From positions 69,070,956 to 69,134,955 of the forward strand of contig NC_087065.1 in NCBI RefSeq assembly GCF_963678635.1: DNA of 64,000 nucleotides, read 5' to 3'. The notes beneath the pieces were generated by a model. It saw nothing but the letters and a program-made list of their open reading frames with translations. It was not told the origin of the DNA and did no database searches. The stretch comes from Symsagittifera roscoffensis (taxonomy: Eukaryota; Xenacoelomorpha; Acoela; Convolutidae). Both the position numbers and the translations under genes were made by a program. This document shows positions 34,420-45,120 of this stretch, piece after piece. The first letter of the stretch is position 1. The number at the start of each line of letters is the position of its first letter.

Positions 34420-35692
34420 TATAAAACTAAGGGCCATAGCAATCCTTAATGTTGTCCCATTTCTGTTGTTTAACCATGTTTAGGAGCGGCGATAAATTTG
34501 GGTCTCGTCTAGTTGCGGCTGCTAAAAAGCTTACGTCCATCACTTTTCGTAAGTTTTTGCGGAACATCGGGGTGTCCTCTTCCTCTATGCTGGCGGTTGT
34601 TTGACATTCAGTGTCCTGTCCGGTTGAGCGGTCCTCTTCAGTCTGCGTCTGGCACTCTGTGTCCGGTGTTTCCGCTAATGCCAGAGTCTGACAAATTGCA
34701 TCGACCCGGTCGTTATCAACTCTTCTGACTGTAAGGCTCTCCGTTGACGGTATAACTTGGTGTTTTACGTCACTGATTGTGAGTTCTGGCGGTGGTCATT
34801 TTGAGAGAAATTCATTAAAGGACAAGTAATTTATAGGGGAAAAAGTAAGTTGGGTCTGTACACCACTGTGAGCTTTATGCGTAATTCGTCGAAACGGAGG
34901 TAATGCCATGCCTTGCTGCAATTGCCTATTTATGATTGAAATTTGATTGAATTCCGAATTTTGTTTGGAATTTGGTTTCAATGAGAAGCGACTTGATTCA
35001 AACACTTGACTACGAACAGTGAATGCAGTTTGTGTGTGAACCGAATTTGAACGTGCGAAATTTTCTTTCCACTCTTTGGTGCTTAGATAATTAATCGATT
35101 TAACATTATTCAAGGATAGGATATTACTGCTGCTATATTGGAACTCTACGCATTTGACGAAGTCATCGATTAATGCTACGACAAATTGTTCATCCCAGTA
35201 CGCCGGGGGTTGTGGTTTCCCGACCGGGTGTCGTGAAATGTAGTCAATGAGACCCATTTCACTACCGGCCAGATGCTGTATATCGAATTCAAATGGAATG
35301 AGTCGATCAATCCATCTGGTTAACTTACTTTGGTAGGTTTTGTTGCCCCGATTACTTTTTAGGGCACTTACTAATGCTTGATGGTCCGTTATCAGAGTAA
35401 AACGTCTACCGTATAGTTAATACTTGAAATGCTCAATGGCCCACACTACGGCCAAAAGCTCGAGTTCGTTTACCGAGTATTTTTGTTCGCATGAATTTAT
35501 GAACCTTGATGCATACGCAATGGTTGCCCAACCATCTGGTGTATCTTGTTCAAGAGCCGCGCCTACTCTTTCGCGGCTCGCGTCACAAACAATGCGAGTT
35601 TCCCTGTCACTTACGAAGTTTCTGTTTTCCGCAATATTTTTAAAGGCATTAAGAATGTTTTTGAACGCTGTTCCGTTTTCATCGCTCTAATG
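34420..35692 (-). pseudogene. RNase H and connector of element 2, copy 2
   Basis: RNase H (CDASRERVGAALEQD, VNELELL, TDHQALVSAL) spans about 35620-35280, with the same TAA as copy 1. The connector frame is 35257-34796. It joins directly to the RT at 35736, showing the original layout. Confidence 0.8.
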
Positions 35693-35735
35693 AAAATTAA
35701 ATTTGTTTGCCGTAGACAGTAGTGGTCTCAAAGGG

Positions 35736-36809
35736 TTACATAATTGAGCTAAGTTGGGAATAAACTTGTTTAGATGATGGATCGAACCCATAAAACTCTT
35801 CAATTGTTTGAATGTTTTTGGGTATGTTAGATTGATTTATTATTGCGTCCGTCTTCTTCTGCATAGGTGTGGTGTCGTGTTCGTTTATTACAAACCCCAA
35901 GCAATCTACTTCTTTGCAACCAAATTTACACTTATTGATCGAAATTGCCATTTTTTCAGTATCTAATTTATTAAGGACTTTAGTCAGTTTTTCGATGTGC
36001 TGCTCTTTTGTGCCGTGTGATATAATTAAAATATCGTCTAGAAATGCGAACGTGTCTTTTTCGTTGTTAAGGGTTAGATCGATGGCTTTCTGGAATTCTG
36101 CGGGCATATCCGTGAGCCCGTAGAAACCAGTTTGGAACTGATAGGTTCCCATTGCCTTTCCCCCAATTATACTGAAATTACACTGCGTACGGGTTGTATC
36201 GTCCAGTGGCAGTTGACTATACGCGTAGTGTAGATCTATTGTTGAAAAATATGTCGTTCCTGGCTTATTTGTACCCTCCTGTGCCGAATGCGCTATATTG
36301 TCTAACAGAACATCAATAATCGGCATCTGGTACTTATTTTTGTGGATCGACTTATTTATTTGTTTTGAATCCATGGCTAATTTAATTGATCCGTCTTTCT
36401 TAACAGTGATTACAATAGGGCTTATGAATTGTTGATCACTGCATTTTTCAAGGCGAATGATGTGGCCTTGATCAATTAAAAATCTTATTTGGTGTTCCAC
36501 CTTTTCTTGGATATGGATGGGAATGCGGCGCCCTCGTTGTTGTAAAGCTTTGAATTCTGATAAGAATTCTGTATGCACCATATGGTTTTTTGAGCGTCCG
36601 ATTCGTGTACAGAGTCCAAGGTACGAGGTACTTACCCACGTCGCAATTTGTGTATCTGAACTATCGATACTGTTAACATGTAGTGCTGACTTACCAACTG
36701 GTTTTCTCTCCTGTATAGCTGTATGCCAATTTGTGGGAAAATATTGCGCCCCAGGATGTTCGCTCGTCTGTCGTCCACCACTATGAAGGAGGCTGTGTGG
36801 ATCTTCCAA
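35736..36809 (-). CDS. reverse transcriptase of element 2
   Basis: A 357-codon frame. The RT fingers begin about residue 95 (RIPIHIQEKVEHQIRFLIDQG). The catalytic motifs are LAMDSKQINKS, FSTIDLHYAYSQLPLD, TGFYGLTDMPAEFQ and FAFLDDILIISHG, where the YxDD box has Phe first. The thumb continues to LGFVINEHDTTP. The N-terminal 90 residues come from a frame overlapping the protease region, so the real entry is from the protease frame through a shift near 36800. It copies element RNA to DNA. Confidence 0.9.
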   Translation of the reverse strand: MEDPHSLLHSGGRQTSEHPGAQYFPTNWHTAIQERKPVGKSALHVNSIDSSDTQIATWVSTSYLGLCTRIGRSKNHMVHTEFLSEFKALQQRGRRIPIHIQEKVEHQIRFLIDQGHIIRLEKCSDQQFISPIVITVKKDGSIKLAMDSKQINKSIHKNKYQMPIIDVLLDNIAHSAQEGTNKPGTTYFSTIDLHYAYSQLPLDDTTRTQCNFSIIGGKAMGTYQFQTGFYGLTDMPAEFQKAIDLTLNNEKDTFAFLDDILIISHGTKEQHIEKLTKVLNKLDTEKMAISINKCKFGCKEVDCLGFVINEHDTTPMQKKTDAIINQSNIPKNIQTIEEFYGFDPSSKQVYSQLSSIM

Positions 36810-37022
36810 CCACCTGATTCAATTGGGGCGGTTAGGCGACCAAGGGACGGGATTTTGTATCTATTGTAGCAGACCATTCGGTTAGCTTCGTCGTCCTCTC
36901 TCATTCTTGTTCTCACTGCTGACTTGACTGTTGTAGACATTAGTTTGGCTGTTTTTTCGTTCACGAAAGATGTTGGGGATCCTGTGTCAGCAAAAAAACG
37001 ATAATATTTGTCTGCGAGCGCA
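36632..37022 (-). CDS. aspartic protease of element 2
   Basis: The frame encodes FFADTGSPTSFVNEK (a normal D-T-G active site, about 36990), and then ANILGRNIFPQIGIQL as the flap and closing part. About 110 codons are open from 36964. The upstream part joins the end of gag at 37029 through a shift in reading, typical of a Gag-Pro junction but possibly also a lesion. Confidence 0.8.
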
Positions 37023-37028
37023 CCTTTT

Positions 37029-38288
37029 TTAATGTCCTTGTAGATCTGTGTTGGTGGTTTCTTCTGCCCGTCTTGGTTCGAAATTTATCCAGTTGTTGGA
37101 TGTATCATCCGGATGGATTAGTTCCCACCCCGGAATAATGTCACCAGCTTGCAGGTAATTGACGTAGGCGGTCATATCGGTGTCTTGAATATCTTGTTGT
37201 TGTGGACTATCCTCTTGGATTGCATTTACCTCGCTAGATTTGCAGAACCTTGCAAAATGACCCCTCTTGGTGTATTTATTGCAAATTTTGTCGCGCGCCG
37301 GACACTGTGCTAAATGATTTGCTGAGAATGCGTTGCCGCATTTGAAACAATCTTTTTTCTGTCCAGATTTATCTGTGTCACTCCTCGACTTTGTTCCTCC
37401 TCTACTGCGTCCACCTCGCGGTTGAGACTTGTAGCCACCCCGCCTTTGGACGAAGTTTACCGGTTCTGACTTTATATTTGAAAATCCGGTGTGACTGTTT
37501 GAAGTTCCCTGTTTTCTGATATGAATCTGATTCTCTAGGCCTTTTTCACGTCTTACCGCGTAATCCAATGCTTGTTCCGGCGTTTTTGTTTCAGCAAGAA
37601 GATCTTGTAGAACTTCGTCGTTTGACATGTTTGCTGTAAACAAGTCTCTGACTATTTCGGATTCGAGGCCTCCATCGTTGCATGCTGTACATTTGAAATT
37701 TCCTTTTACCACGAGTTCCGTAAGTCCGCAATGGAATTCTTCCAGGGATTCTGTTTTTTTTCTGTTTGCGTGGAAAGGCTCATACCGATCGAATGTTACA
37801 TTTCGTGCCTTGACGAAAAGACGGGTTAGTCTGTTCCAGAAGTCTATAGTTGCAATTTCTTGTATTTTGAGGTCCGGATAGTATTGTGTCAATCTTCTTT
37901 GACCTTCCGTCCCCAAACACAAGTAGATGTAGCTCCCGCATTTAATGTCGGCTTGTTCTCATGGAATTCCGTCTACTGTTGGACCCAGGTTGTCCAAATG
38001 TTGACACTGGTTTTCCCACGCTACCCGTTTCTCCTGGTTCCGCAGATTGCGATCTCGGAGTTGCTTGTCTGTTTCCCCCTCGTTAGGGAGTTCGTATCAC
38101 GGTTCTTGAGGTTTTCGGATAGCTGGAAGATTTTGTAACAATTTTGTCAGGTTTACGCCGTCTTTTGCAATAATGCCGAGGAATAGTTGCTGGTTCCACT
38201 TGTCCCACTCTACCGGTGGTTCCGCTGAGGCTTTTTGCCAGAATGGTGTTATTCCCAGCGGGTTCTTTGGAACTGCTGGCTGCGCCAT
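37029..38288 (-). pseudogene. gag of element 2
   Basis: Starts MAQPAVPKNPLGI at 38288, continues to a stop at 38097, and resumes in frame 37922-37029. The N-terminal block FWQKASAEPPVEW matches the other families. The nucleocapsid has an RGG-like basic stretch, then CFKCGNAFSANHLAQC and CNKYTKRGHFARFC, where the second Cys of the last knuckle is Tyr. The frame end at 38097 is a lesion, since the homologous gag of the 13.0-16.4 kb copy is continuous here. Start codon overlaps the primer site. Confidence 0.85.
38276..38288 (-). promoter_or_regulatory. primer-binding site fused to the gag start codon, element 2
   Basis: The minus strand reads TATAACA (end of the LTR) then TGGCGCAGCCAGC. The last A of the LTR with TG forms the gag ATG. 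TGGCGCAG fits the CTGCGCCA 3' end of a serine-type tRNA for eight bases, then diverges from the element 1 site (AGCC against AGTC). Confidence 0.7.
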
Positions 38289-38638
38289 GTTATACCCTCG
38301 GCCGTTAGGTGAGGTATAATCTATGTTGGTTCTGTGTTAGTGAGAACTACGCTGTGTGCTGGTTGAGAATTAAACAAATAAAAGAGCAACTTGAATTCAA
38401 CGTTCTATGTTTAAATCTGGCTGACACTGACCTCGAATCATTTGAGAGACAGTGCCTTATAAGTACTAGTACATATGTGATTACGTATAAATAGGTACTT
38501 ATTTAATCATCAGACTTCTATAGGTTAATTAATTTACTCTAAGTCTATGACATGCTAATGTTACCAACTGGTTATGTTAGCACCTGAACTGGCTTGATCA
38601 ATACTGGATGTTTTGCTATAATATCCGTACGGATAACA
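38288..38638 (-). repeat. 5' LTR of element 2
   Basis: 351 bp with about twelve differences from the 3' LTRs. The outer end ATAACA abuts CCCCT (38639-38643), the target duplication. Confidence 0.92.
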
Positions 38639-38790
38639 CCCCTCAAAGTAAAAATTTATTGGCGCTAAAGTTTTGGGGTCCATCCATCAGCCAAAAATGG
38701 CGGTTTCAAAATAGTTCAAAGGGAAACCCCTTTGGGTCGGCAGGGGGTCGAATCCCTGAGAGTGGAAGGTCCGCTACCCCCACGCCCCCA
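38639..38790 (+). repeat. right half of the SINE-like repeat split by element 2
   Basis: CCCCTCAAAGTAAAAATTTATTGGCGC to GGGGTCGAATCCCTGAG matches the second half of 40215-40352. The GGGTCGAATCCC block resembles a tRNA B box. Confidence 0.7.
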
Positions 38791-39107
38791 CCCCCCACGA
38801 TCCCACCCCTTCCCTTAATCTGCCCCTGCCCCTCCTCCATGTGCCATTTTTGCACGAACAAAAGGATTTCAAGATGAACTTCAATTATTGTCTCAATTAA
38901 TAAATGATAGTGAATTAACCAAGCGTGAAATTGCTATTTTGTCATATGAACTGATTTTGTTACGAAACTCAATTCAATCACGCTGAGTATAAATCCGAAA
39001 AATTTGTTAAATTGTTTTTTTTTGCATTTTAAAAGTTTGAAAACACTGGTAAGCAATAAATGCAATAATCAGTTTTTTAAATAGGAGATTTGAATAATTT
39101 GTTTTAG

Positions 39108-39347
39108 ACTCGCTATTTCCCCACGAGGAACCCATCAAAAATAATAAATGAGAAATACGCATCAAGACTGCACGAAATCAAAGAGGAACTGTCCAGCAGA
39201 AGGAGTTCCCAAGCCCAAACTCTTCTGCACAGCCAACTGTCATCCGCACCAGAAAACCGCAACTGTTCCGCCTCAAGACAGATTTCATCAGAATTGACTT
39301 CAAGCCAGTGTTTTTTAGATTACCATAGTTCTGTTGTTAGTATTTGA
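39108..39347 (+). CDS. two-membrane-segment host protein, last exon
   Basis: After the acceptor TTTGTTTTAG the frame (phase 0, matching the exit of 25988) is open for 79 codons to TGA at 39345-39347. It starts TRYFPTRNPSKIINEKY and is rich in Ser and Gln afterwards (ELSSRRSSQAQTLLHSQL, SRQISSELTSSQ), a polar tail that would sit in the cytoplasm. GC is well above the surrounding intron. With the other two exons it gives about 159 residues from the ATG at 22036. The Ser-rich tail may carry phosphorylation sites; that is inference. Confidence 0.8.
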   Translation, partial: TRYFPTRNPSKIINEKYASRLHEIKEELSSRRSSQAQTLLHSQLSSAPENRNCSASRQISSELTSSQCFLDYHSSVVSI

Positions 39348-39625
39348 GTTAATTTAGTTTCATCTTTTGGAGTTCCTTTACATCTCTTAGTTGAGTATCG
39401 CCAAATGCTGATACCTGTATTTTTGTCATTCAACAGAGCTGCATTTAAATTTAACTGCAGTATCTCCATCTTTTCTTGATGATTTTTTGGAAGGTTCGGA
39501 TTTGGGATCCTTTCTGATTCATTTTGAGGTTTCAAGAAAAACATTCTGAAAATTTATTTTTCAGTTCATGTTATTGTATCTCAAAAGCTGGTTAATATTA
39601 AATAAATAAAAAGTCAATGAATACA
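39348..39625 (+). terminator. 3' UTR and polyadenylation signals of the host gene
   Basis: AATAAATAAA at 39601-39610 holds two overlapping AATAAA signals about 255 bases after the stop codon. The cleavage site is not visible. Confidence 0.5.
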
Positions 39626-40086
39626 AATGCGATCATGGAGGGTCCCTGGAAATTAGCGGACTGACCAAACAAAAATTGCAGATTCAGAATAAGTTTTAAT
39701 TTAATTTTTTGCTAATAATGAATGCTCCGAGTCCCCTTCAACCCTTTTATTATGGGGATATTTGTTTTCGGCAAATCAAAAATTTTTGAAATTCTGAGTT
39801 TTTTTTGTTCAGAATTTAAAAAGTGAAAAAAAAACTGTTCAGAATTTAAAAACTTTGTTCAGTATTTCAAAAATGAACCAATTACAGGCACTGAGTGTAA
39901 AAATCAGGAGCAATAAGTTTGACAGGCGGTTTTTCCCGTCTTTTGCCTCTATTTTGACTGTATCCCGCTTTTTTCTTAATAACTCTCAAAGTACTTGGGA
40001 TTTTTTTTCCAAAAAAAACACAATGCTTGGAATTTAGCGAAACATAGACTACTCGCTTTTTTTCCGAATTCAGTCTGGTTCTAATA

Positions 40087-40385
40087 CAGGGGCGGATCTA
40101 GGGTTTTCTCGAGGGGGGGGGGGCGGATTTTCAAAAAAATTTAACGACGTAAAAAAGCCATTTTTGGGCTCTTTTTGGAAAATGTTGACAAAAAATCGCG
40201 TTTTTTGGGCGCGCGCTCCCCCTCAAAGTTAGTATATATTGGCGCCAAAAGCGCTTTTAGAAAAATTTTAGAGTCTGTCGGCCAAAAATGGATATTGGAA
40301 AGTAGTACAAAGGGGGGACCCTTTGAGTCGGCAGAGGTTCGAATTCCTGAGGAGGAGGCGTCCGCCCTCACCTAAATCCACTCCT
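40087..40385 (+). repeat. SINE-like repeat, uninterrupted copy
   Basis: About 300 bp starting GGCGGATCTAGGGTTTTCTCGAG and ending GAGGTTCGAATTCCTGAGG. GGTTCGAATTCC matches the tRNA B-box consensus, and TAGTACAAAGG some 30 bases earlier is A-box-like, which suggests a tRNA-derived non-autonomous element. It contains GCGCGCTCCCCCTCAAAG, the unoccupied form of the element 2 target. Confidence 0.6.
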
Positions 40386-41499
40386 GTTCTAATACAAAAA
40401 AAAAACTATTTTGAATGTAAGAAGAGAAAAACGTACGTGTGGTAAAATCAATATCAATAATAACTGACATTTTGAAGAAAAAAATTCAAATATTTCGCTT
40501 TCTTTACAACCTATAATCGACACTTTCGCTAAATAGAACAAGTTGTTTGCTGTTTCTGTTTGAGTGTTTTATGGAAGTAACGAGACCAATTAGCCGGCCT
40601 CAAATCAATTTAGAACTATTTTGACTTTAAACTAACTCGTCGAGCTCAAATATTTCGTAGATTAATAGACATTCTAAGTAACATAATTGATAGACGTTCT
40701 AAATAAGTTTATAGAATGCAGGTCCCGAGCCGCTTTCTTTATACTTACTTAGATTGTCTACTGATTTTTTATTGAATCTGTTTTTGATGCATCAGATTTT
40801 TGATTTCGGAATGTTTGTGCTCGGGTTAACTTTTTTCTCCAGATCAACTTTTTAACTAGCAATTTTTGACGAAAATTTTTTAATATTAAAAAGGTAATAT
40901 TTAAGAAGATACTTCACCTTTGATCATTTCTCGCATGGTTATGGGGATTTAAAGGTTGCCAATTTGGGACAATTAACGCGCGGTGTTATCAAAGCATAAG
41001 CGAAGGTTTAATCCGCCTTAGAAATCGTTCCAAACTAGATAAAGGATTGCTCTTTGACCTACTTTTTACTTTGCGAAATGCATCCCTTTACATTGCGTGT
41101 GAGAAAATTTTTCAAAAACATTGAAGAAAAACTGAAATTTTATCATTTTTCAAATTTAAACTACTCCATAGAAAAAGCAGTCGGGACAAACAGGGTTTTG
41201 CCCTGATACAAGCTGTTTTATTCAAATTGTGTCTTTAATTTTATGCCAAGAGTTATGATTGTAGTAAGATTTCAGACAAAAACAATTGTTTTGACGTCTT
41301 GACAAATTGGTCTAGCCTAAAACATTCTGTAGATATCATAAGTTCTACAAAAATTGTTCACTGATTAGAAAAACTGCTTAATATAAAAACAAGAAATGTT
41401 CAAATAAAGTAAAATCAGAAACAGATGCTCACTGACTTTTTAAATTAATATTAAAATTATACATTTACTATAGTAATTTAGTTTTTAAAAAGTATGGCC

Positions 41500-42510
41500 G
41501 GTTAATGTGCAAATAGCACAGAATGTTCCAACCATTGTCTTACAAAACACAGAAAACAAATATTTTCAAATTAGATTAGTTTTTTTCCTTCCCGGTGTGA
41601 TAAGAGGATCTGAACAAAAAACTAGAGCTTTCTAGCATATTCGACAATCAGCGTAATTTGGCAAATTTTTTTGTAGCGAAAGAACATAACACCAAAAAAA
41701 TCAATTTAATTCCCAAATTTTTTTTTTTTTAAATCAAAGATTTTTCAGTTTTTTTGCAGAATTTTTTTGATCTTTAGAACTTTCTTGATTCAGACAGTGA
41801 TTCAGACTCTAAAAACTATTTCTATACGAGTAAAACTAAGTTTTCACGGCTTAAATTAAGCATAAATAAGTTAATGTAAATCTTCTCGCTCGCTTTTTTC
41901 GCTCTAATTTTATCTATAAATCGAAAACTTTCAGCCCGTTTTTTTTTCAAATTAATATCATGGTTTGTTGGCGATTCGATAGAAAAGCTATATCAATAAG
42001 TAGCAGTTTAAAGTTTTAGACGTATTCTAAAACATTTTTAAAAAAATGAATAGAAATGAAAAATGAAGAAGAAAAGTTTTGAAAAATCAAAAAATGTTAG
42101 TATTTTTTGAAATTTTTTTTTTGACTATGAAGCGCGTAATTTGGCAAATTTTTGCCTAGGAAGAGCTTAGTAGTTTTCGCTTTAGAGAAATCTAGTTGTT
42201 TTATCTAAAACTTTTAGATATTGACGCTACTCGGACGCTTAAATCCCTCGAAATAAGACTGAAGCTCAAAAACTTCAAATCGGTGTTTCTCGTCACTTAA
42301 AAAGTTTGTTTTCAAAAACTTTTTACAGTAATTTTAGACACGGCTGAAAGAACTTTGAAACAATATAATATGAGACCCATTTCAAAAATTTTTTGGGATT
42401 TGCAACGACAAAAAAACTAAATAACCCACAAGTACAAAAATCCTTCCCATTTTCAATAGTCGGAACAATAATCAAATTGATTCATTACACGTTGAAATTA
42501 GTACTAATCG
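41500..42510 (+). repeat. diverged repeat, copy 1
   Basis: Several blocks match 46430-47050 in the same order. Examples are CACAGAATGTTCCAACCA with CACAGAATTTTCCGACCA, GTTTTCACGGCTTAAATTAAGC in both, and CCCATTTTCAATAGTCGGAACAAT with CCCATTTTCATTGGTCGGAACAAT. Non-coding. Confidence 0.6.
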
Positions 42511-44398
42511 GAATTTTTTCTGATCCAATTAATTTTTTATTAAAGTAAAACTAATGGTTTTGTACGAAAATGGCCTTTGGTGACTCGGGTAGTGGGGTGT
42601 TTAGTAAAAAGCCGCGACCTAATATTCCGATAGTCTGAATGTAATCATTTTTGATATTCATGTTTTTCACAAGATCACGTGATTTGAAAACCTCAGCTAT
42701 CCCGGAATGCAAATAATAAACGTTTTTTGCCATAAACATGCTTGATTTTTTGTGCAAAACTTGCATTATTTTTGCAAAAATTGTGCAAATTGTGCATTGA
42801 ATTTCGAAGAAACAAGCGAGGAATCAAAAATTTTATAGCGCTTGTTATGATAAAACCTAAGTGTGCAATATATTTACATTCCTTATTTAAACAATTCTAA
42901 AATTGAAACCAAACCATATTTAAATAAAGCACTGCTAAATAATGCACAGTTATATGAGGCACAACTCAAAAACGTAATTTGATTTAGTTGTTTATGTTTA
43001 TCACAACATGCCCATTGAATACATTGTTAAAAGTCCCATTTTTCATACTCAGGGTTCCTAAACACATATGGTTTTTCGGTCGGTAGCTCTTCATTGAATA
43101 ACATATGCAGGCTAACAAACATCTCATCAAAAATTTTGGGATGGTATTCGTCGCAAAAACGTTTTGGATGCAAAAACGGGCCATGTATTCATTTTTAATT
43201 GGTAAAAAAACTCTTTAAGAGGTTGTCCTTTGAGCATCCAAGAAACTCGTTGTCGTTTTTCTGGATGTTATACAGCCAAATTTTACGATGTCATTTATAG
43301 GGAAAAGCAATTCAACCGCCGCCTTAGCGAAAGTAGTGTACGTTTTTTGGAGAACTGGATCCAGGATTTTATCCGAGCTTCCTATCTATTTTTCAGCCAT
43401 TGAATTTACGAGGCAATTGCTGGAGCTTTAAAAATTAGTCATCAATTTTGTGAATAAATTCGGTCCATTTTGAAATTTAAAAAAATAGATAGTGGAAATC
43501 ATGTCTGAGAATGAAAACTTTTTCAATAGTGAGTATTTGTTCAATTTTGTGAGTATATGTGTTTCATACCAGATAAGCAACTGCTTATATTGCATCTCAA
43601 AGATTGTTCACAACTCGACACAGCGTGTCTCGATTTGTTCACAAAGATTCTCGATGCAAAATGAAACTGTTGCTTATCTAATAAATAAGCGGTAAATGTT
43701 TCCTCGATATTTTTGTAAAATTTTCTAAAAACAACCAGGGTCTTTGTCAATAGAGTTTGACGAACACAGAAAAAAATAAAATTAAAAAAAGAAGAAAAAC
43801 ATACAAATTTATTTAACTCTGCTAGTCATTCGATTTCTGGCCTTTTACTGCCCAAACTTCACATGCCGTTTTTGTACATAAATTTTAGCTTTACTGTGTA
43901 ATCTTTGATTTTAGGAAGCTGTGTGTGATGAACAATTGTATTCTGTTATTGCGCAATGCAGCCATTTGCCAATTTTTGTGAAAATTGGACTTCCGGGTTG
44001 ATCTTCAGACTCCAAAAATACGTTTCATTCAATTTCATACGTATACAAATGTATGGAAAAAATGCTTATCATATATTTTCCATAAAATTTATATGCTAAG
44101 CAGTTTTTCTAGAAACATTTCTGATCATGAAATTTGTCAAAAATCTAAGAATGAACCTGAAAATGGCAGACAAAACAGTCAGTGTTACTAAGTTTCGAAA
44201 AACTTGATAGCAACGAAAATCAAACGATTTTTGAATAAAAAACGCTTATCATATAATTCCCATAAATGGAAACTGAATGATTGGAATTTTTTTGATGGTG
44301 GCAGAAATTCCAAAATCAATCCAAAGTTTTTAAAAATTTTTAACCGCAAAGCGACTTTTGTACTCAACCAAACGTTTTTCCAAAAAAAAATTTTCCAT
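42511..44398. other. non-coding stretch
   Basis: AT-rich, no supported exon. Frames at 42551-42766 and 42984-43184 (minus) are short and unsupported. Confidence 0.45.
43571..43679. repeat. short inverted repeat
   Basis: AGATAAGCAAC (43571-43581) is matched by GTTGCTTATCT (43669-43679), with a nested TTGCATC/GATGCAA pair. Possible stem of a small foldback. Confidence 0.55.
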
Positions 44399-44575
44399 GA
44401 AAGGCCATTTTATCAAAAAATTCGGGATAAGTGAGAATAAAGCTAATTATTGAGAAAAAGAGTTTTCTCGAGGGAGACAAGCGAATTCTAGCGGCGACTG
44501 CACTTGTTGGAAAATGAGTTCTAATCTTTCATATTTCTCCAACGCAGTATGTCAACAGCTCCCAGACTACAATTT
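44399..44575. repeat. 177-bp direct repeat, copy 1
   Basis: GAAAGGCCATTTTATCAAAA to CAGACTACAATTT, nearly identical to 44943-45120. Confidence 0.9.
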
Positions 44576-44942
44576 AATTTGTTGAGTGCATATCATAGTC
44601 TTGGATGCACAAATTCTGTATTTTTTTCATTTTAATAGCGCGTACTAACATACAGTTGTATAATAAATTTTATGTGTTTCTTCAACAATTTTTTTGGTCC
44701 ATTACATCAAAAGTTTTACTTTACACTAGAGAAACCCCTGAACTTTTGAATCTAAAATCTGCACTAATTTTACTTTTGGTTCTTATTCAAATATTTTTAG
44801 CAGCTGTTTTTGTTGTAAACTTGTTATATCAGACAAATTGTGTGCCGCGACACTCAGGATAGTCGGGATAATTTCTATTTTTTTGGGAAAAACACTCTTT
44901 TATCGCGAAAAACGATAAGTCGGGACAAAGGGATGAAGAGAA

Positions 44943-45120
44943 GAAAGGCCATTTTATCAAAAAAATTCGGGATAAGTGAGAATAAAGCTAATTATTGAGA
45001 AAAAGAGTTTTCTCGAGGGAGAAAAGCGAATTCTAGCGGCGACTGCACTTGTTGGAAAATGAGTTCTAATCTTTCATATTTCTCCAACGCAGTATGTCAA
45101 CAGCTCCCAGACTACAATTT
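44943..45120. repeat. 178-bp direct repeat, copy 2
   Basis: Matches 44399-44575, with one extra A in a run and one G/C-class substitution (GAGACAAG against GAGAAAAG). The copies are 544 bases apart. Confidence 0.9.

Larger units (their letters stand above)
26838..38638 (-). mobile_element. Ty3/gypsy element 2 with internal tandem duplication
   Basis: A minus-strand element with LTRs at 26838-27188 and 38288-38638 (351 bp, TG...CA ends) and CCCCT target duplications at both sides (26833-26837 and 38639-38643). Gag, protease, RT, RNase H, integrase and an extra 3' ORF are in Ty3 order. About 4.53 kb (from host flank at 26639 through RNase H) is tandemly repeated, so a third LTR lies inside at 31366-31716. 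The outer LTRs differ at about a dozen sites, while the duplicated units differ far less, so the duplication is the later event. Confidence 0.92.
25989..39107 (+). other. intron 2 of the two-membrane-segment gene, carrying Ty3 element 2
   Basis: 13.1 kb between GTAAGT and TTTGTTTTAG. Almost all of it is element 2 (26838-38638, opposite strand), its tandem duplicate and a SINE-like host repeat. Without the element and duplication the intron would be about 1.3 kb. Confidence 0.75.
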
